Shown piece after piece: positions 5,428 through 6,674 of a stretch of DNA of 6,674 bases. This stretch comes from Thaumarchaeota archaeon UBA183 (lineage in GTDB: Archaea > Thermoproteota > Nitrososphaeria > Nitrososphaerales > UBA183): positions 1-6,674 of the forward strand of contig DAEE01000062.1 in NCBI GenBank assembly GCA_002495205.1, read 5' to 3'. The notes beneath the pieces are model-generated. The model had not been told where the DNA came from, did not search any database, and was given only the letters and a program-made list of their open reading frames with translations. Position 1 is the stretch's first letter; every line of letters begins with the position of its first letter. A program made the position numbers and the translations under genes.

Positions 5428-5436
5428 GATATATAG
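5428..5436 (-). promoter_or_regulatory. strong TATA box for the beta-helix/regulator operon
   Basis: The minus strand reads CTATATATC, the strongest TATA match here, centred about 27 bp before ATG 5405. It predicts a leaderless mRNA starting at that ATG. Confidence 0.65.
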
Positions 5437-5442
5437 CGACCT

Positions 5443-5448
5443 CACGTG
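5443..5448. promoter_or_regulatory. CACGTG palindrome between divergent TATA boxes
   Basis: A perfect 6-bp palindrome lies between the leftward TATA box (5428-5436) and the rightward one (5474-5479), placed to influence both. It is short enough to occur by chance. Confidence 0.25.
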
Positions 5449-5473
5449 GTGTGATTACCAAGCGTGCCCTGAG

Positions 5474-5479
5474 TATAAA
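5474..5479 (+). promoter_or_regulatory. TATAAA box for the 31-codon ORF
   Basis: A perfect TATAAA, centred about 28 bp before the ATG at 5505, divergent from the beta-helix operon promoter. There is no other rightward gene nearby that it could serve. Confidence 0.5.
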
Positions 5480-5504
5480 CGAAGACGGACCGCCTTTCGC
5501 TTCC

Positions 5505-5600
5505 ATGAACACAGAAACGAAGGACGAAGAGTGCGACAAGGCCTGGAACCAGCACGAGATAGCGAAGTATTCCTACGTTCAGAAGGTCTGGATTCGGTGA
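5505..5600 (+). CDS. candidate small protein, 31 aa
   Basis: The frame runs from ATG 5505 to TGA 5598-5600. The product begins with an acidic, polar segment (MNTETKDEECDKAW) and ends with an aromatic, basic one (YSYVQKVWIR). It has one Cys and two Trp and no membrane helix. I do not recognise it. Support for expression is positional: a perfect TATAAA box at leaderless spacing, and a frame that fills the space between the divergent operon promoter and the convergent phosphatase, ending 5 bp before the latter's stop. It shares its promoter region with the beta-helix operon. Alternatively the promoter could drive a non-coding or antisense RNA running into the phosphatase gene. Confidence 0.45.
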   Translation: MNTETKDEECDKAWNQHEIAKYSYVQKVWIR

Positions 5601-5605
5601 GGGAG

Positions 5606-6268
5606 TCAGGCCGGAGGGCTACCCCCACCAAGGAGGAAACCAACCATACCATCCAGGTCCACAAACACGTGGTCAGGTTCTTCCTCGCCGAGGCGCCGGG
5701 CCTGAATGGGCCCCCTGGCTATGGCAATGGACGGAACTCCCGCGCGCTTCGCAGCCTGGATGTCTGCCGGCGCGTCGCCGACGTACACCGCTTCCTGAGG
5801 CTCCAAGGCCATGGCGCCAAGGGCCCGCCGAATCATCGCCGGCGACGGCTTGAGCTCCTCCGTCTTCTCGCCGAAGAGGACTACCTCGAAGAACCGCCCC
5901 AGATCAAACTCCGCCAGCTCCTGTTCTACGCGGGACTTGGACCCGTTTGACACCAAGGCCAGCCTAAGGCCCGCCTTCTTCAGCGAAGCCAGGCACCTTA
6001 AAGCATCAGGATGGAGTTCTGGGTGCTCTTCTTCGTAGAGACCGAGCCACTCCTGGTCCACTTCCTTCCAAAGCGAAACCGGCAGCCCAACCTTCACGTA
6101 GAAGTCGTACCAGTTGGGGCTCTGTAGCTCGAGGTATTCGTCCTTGGTGAGCTTCCTCGTCCCCAACTTTGCGAAGATCCTGTTGTAGACGTTGAAAGCC
6201 GACCCGAGCGAATCGAGCAGGACTCCGTCCCAGTCGAAGAGGAGCCCCACCACGCGCCCGGCCTTCAA
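5606..6268 (-). CDS. HAD-superfamily phosphatase, phosphoglycolate-phosphatase-like
   Basis: The 220-aa product has all four HAD motifs. Motif I is DWDGVLLDS (12-20), with Asp12 the nucleophile and Asp14 the acid/base. Motif II is the Ser of SNGS (Ser107). Motif III is Lys140 in LKPSP. Motif IV is GDAPADIQAAKRAG (164-177), with Asp165 and Asp169 binding Mg2+. A helical cap of roughly residues 18-85 sits between motifs I and II, the C1-cap arrangement of phosphoglycolate phosphatase and beta-phosphoglucomutase relatives. It is likely a cytoplasmic Mg2+-dependent phosphatase of a small phosphorylated metabolite; the substrate cannot be assigned. The start is TTG 6268, giving KAGRVVGLLFDWDG with a TATA-like element about 29 bp upstream. 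The Gly/Pro tail (GGGSPPA) is unremarkable. Confidence 0.9.
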   Translation of the reverse strand: MKAGRVVGLLFDWDGVLLDSLGSAFNVYNRIFAKLGTRKLTKDEYLELQSPNWYDFYVKVGLPVSLWKEVDQEWLGLYEEEHPELHPDALRCLASLKKAGLRLALVSNGSKSRVEQELAEFDLGRFFEVVLFGEKTEELKPSPAMIRRALGAMALEPQEAVYVGDAPADIQAAKRAGVPSIAIARGPIQARRLGEEEPDHVFVDLDGMVGFLLGGGSPPA

Positions 6269-6293
6269 GGAGCCAACGCCGGAAAGTTGGGTT

Positions 6294-6300
6294 CCTTAAC
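6294..6300 (-). promoter_or_regulatory. TATA-like element for the phosphatase gene
   Basis: The minus strand reads GTTAAGG, centred about 29 bp before TTG 6268. It is a weak match, but the spacing fits the other genes and supports the TTG start. Confidence 0.35.
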
Positions 6301-6325
6301 CGGTGTGGTCGCTCTTCCGTTTTGA

Positions 6326-6352
6326 AAGGACACAGGCCCGCAGGGCCTCCTT
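6326..6352. repeat. dyad symmetry in the divergent promoter region
   Basis: AGGCCC (6334-6339) and GGGCCT (6343-6348) form a perfect inverted repeat around GCA. Outer arms AAGG (6326-6329) and CCTT (6349-6352) also pair. It lies about 40 bp before the TATA-like element of the 6421 gene and beyond that of the phosphatase, so it could be an operator for either gene. Confidence 0.4.
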
Positions 6353-6389
6353 CGTGCGTCGGCTTTCACCAGAACCGCAAAACTGTCAT

Positions 6390-6396
6390 GCTTAAC
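6390..6396 (+). promoter_or_regulatory. TATA-like element for the 6421 gene
   Basis: GCTTAAC, centred about 27-28 bp before ATG 6421, predicts a leaderless transcript. It resembles the CTTAA element upstream of the 790 gene. Confidence 0.45.
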
Positions 6397-6420
6397 TACT
6401 CGATTATGCTTACGTTTCCC

Positions 6421-6674
6421 ATGTCTCACGTTAAATCCATCGAAGCATCAAGGGACGAGACCTCCGACCTGGAAGCGCGCATCATCAAAGCGATAGGCCG
6501 CGCGGGCCCGAGGAACGTCGCTCAAATCTCTCGGATGACCGGCGCCCACCAGGAAACCATAAGGTACAAGATCAAGAAACGGTTTGGCCGCCTCGGCTTC
6601 AAATTCCACGCCGAAGTCGATTATGAGAAAATTGGGCTGAGTCTGCACTGGGCCACACTGAAGTTCTCGAGAAC
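6421..6674 (+). CDS. winged-helix (Lrp/AsnC-like) transcription regulator, 3' end missing
   Basis: The 84 visible codons run off the window edge. After a short polar leader (residues 1-15) comes an N-terminal helix-turn-helix: DLEARIIKAIGRAGPRNVAQISRMTGAHQETIRYKIKKRFGRLGF. SRMTG is the turn and HQETIRYKIKKRF the recognition-helix candidate. FKFHAEVDYEKIGLSLHWATLKFS then begins a beta strand-rich region. The opening resembles Lrp/AsnC-type DNA-binding domains, while the following segment suits the archaeal variants that have a long C-terminal effector or dimerisation part. That part is not visible, so the ligand and full family cannot be fixed. The ATG is supported by the TATA-like element about 27 bp upstream. 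Confidence 0.75.
   Translation, partial: MSHVKSIEASRDETSDLEARIIKAIGRAGPRNVAQISRMTGAHQETIRYKIKKRFGRLGFKFHAEVDYEKIGLSLHWATLKFSR

Overview
The window looks archaeal, and several independent signs agree. It carries an Elf1-type transcription elongation factor, an ArnR1-like winged helix of the HTH_45 kind, a zinc-ribbon-tailed integral membrane protein and a large bactofilin-like beta-helix protein. Almost every gene has a TATA-like element about 26-34 bp before its start codon, which is the layout of leaderless or near-leaderless archaeal transcripts. GTG and TTG starts are common. The protein set and moderately high GC suggest the Nitrososphaerota (Thaumarchaeota) or a related TACK lineage. That placement is inference from protein style; no rRNA or other marker gene is present.

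Layout. 1-173 (-): 5' part of an Elf1-like factor, cut by the window edge. 174-365: AT-rich divergent promoter region. 366-746 (+): unrecognised helical protein. 790-1413 (+): membrane-anchored winged-helix protein. 1499-2386 (+): multi-pass membrane protein with a double zinc-ribbon tail. 2394-3074 (-): GNAT acetyltransferase, N-terminus uncertain. 3075-3529: gene-free stretch with a 30-bp repeat pair, an inverted copy of its core, and four GTGAAC/GTTCAC hexamers just before the next promoter. 3530-3928 (+): winged-helix protein. 4203-3931 (-): small ArnR1-like regulator, overlapping by ATGA with the polymer-forming cytoskeletal-like gene before it (5405-4200, -). 5505-5600 (+): a previously easy-to-miss 31-codon ORF with a perfect TATAAA box, filling the gap between its neighbours. 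6268-5606 (-): HAD-family phosphatase. 6421-6674 (+): winged-helix regulator, cut by the window end.

How it fits together. Four of the eleven coding calls carry winged-helix DNA-binding domains, and one of these is tethered to the membrane. The clearest functional unit is the beta-helix scaffold gene co-transcribed, and probably translationally coupled, with the small ArnR1-like regulator. A divergent micro-ORF shares their promoter region. The other genes appear to be single-gene transcripts. Three convergent pairs end within 2-7 bp of one another, leaving almost no room for separate terminators. No RNA genes, mobile elements, CRISPR arrays or tRNAs were seen.
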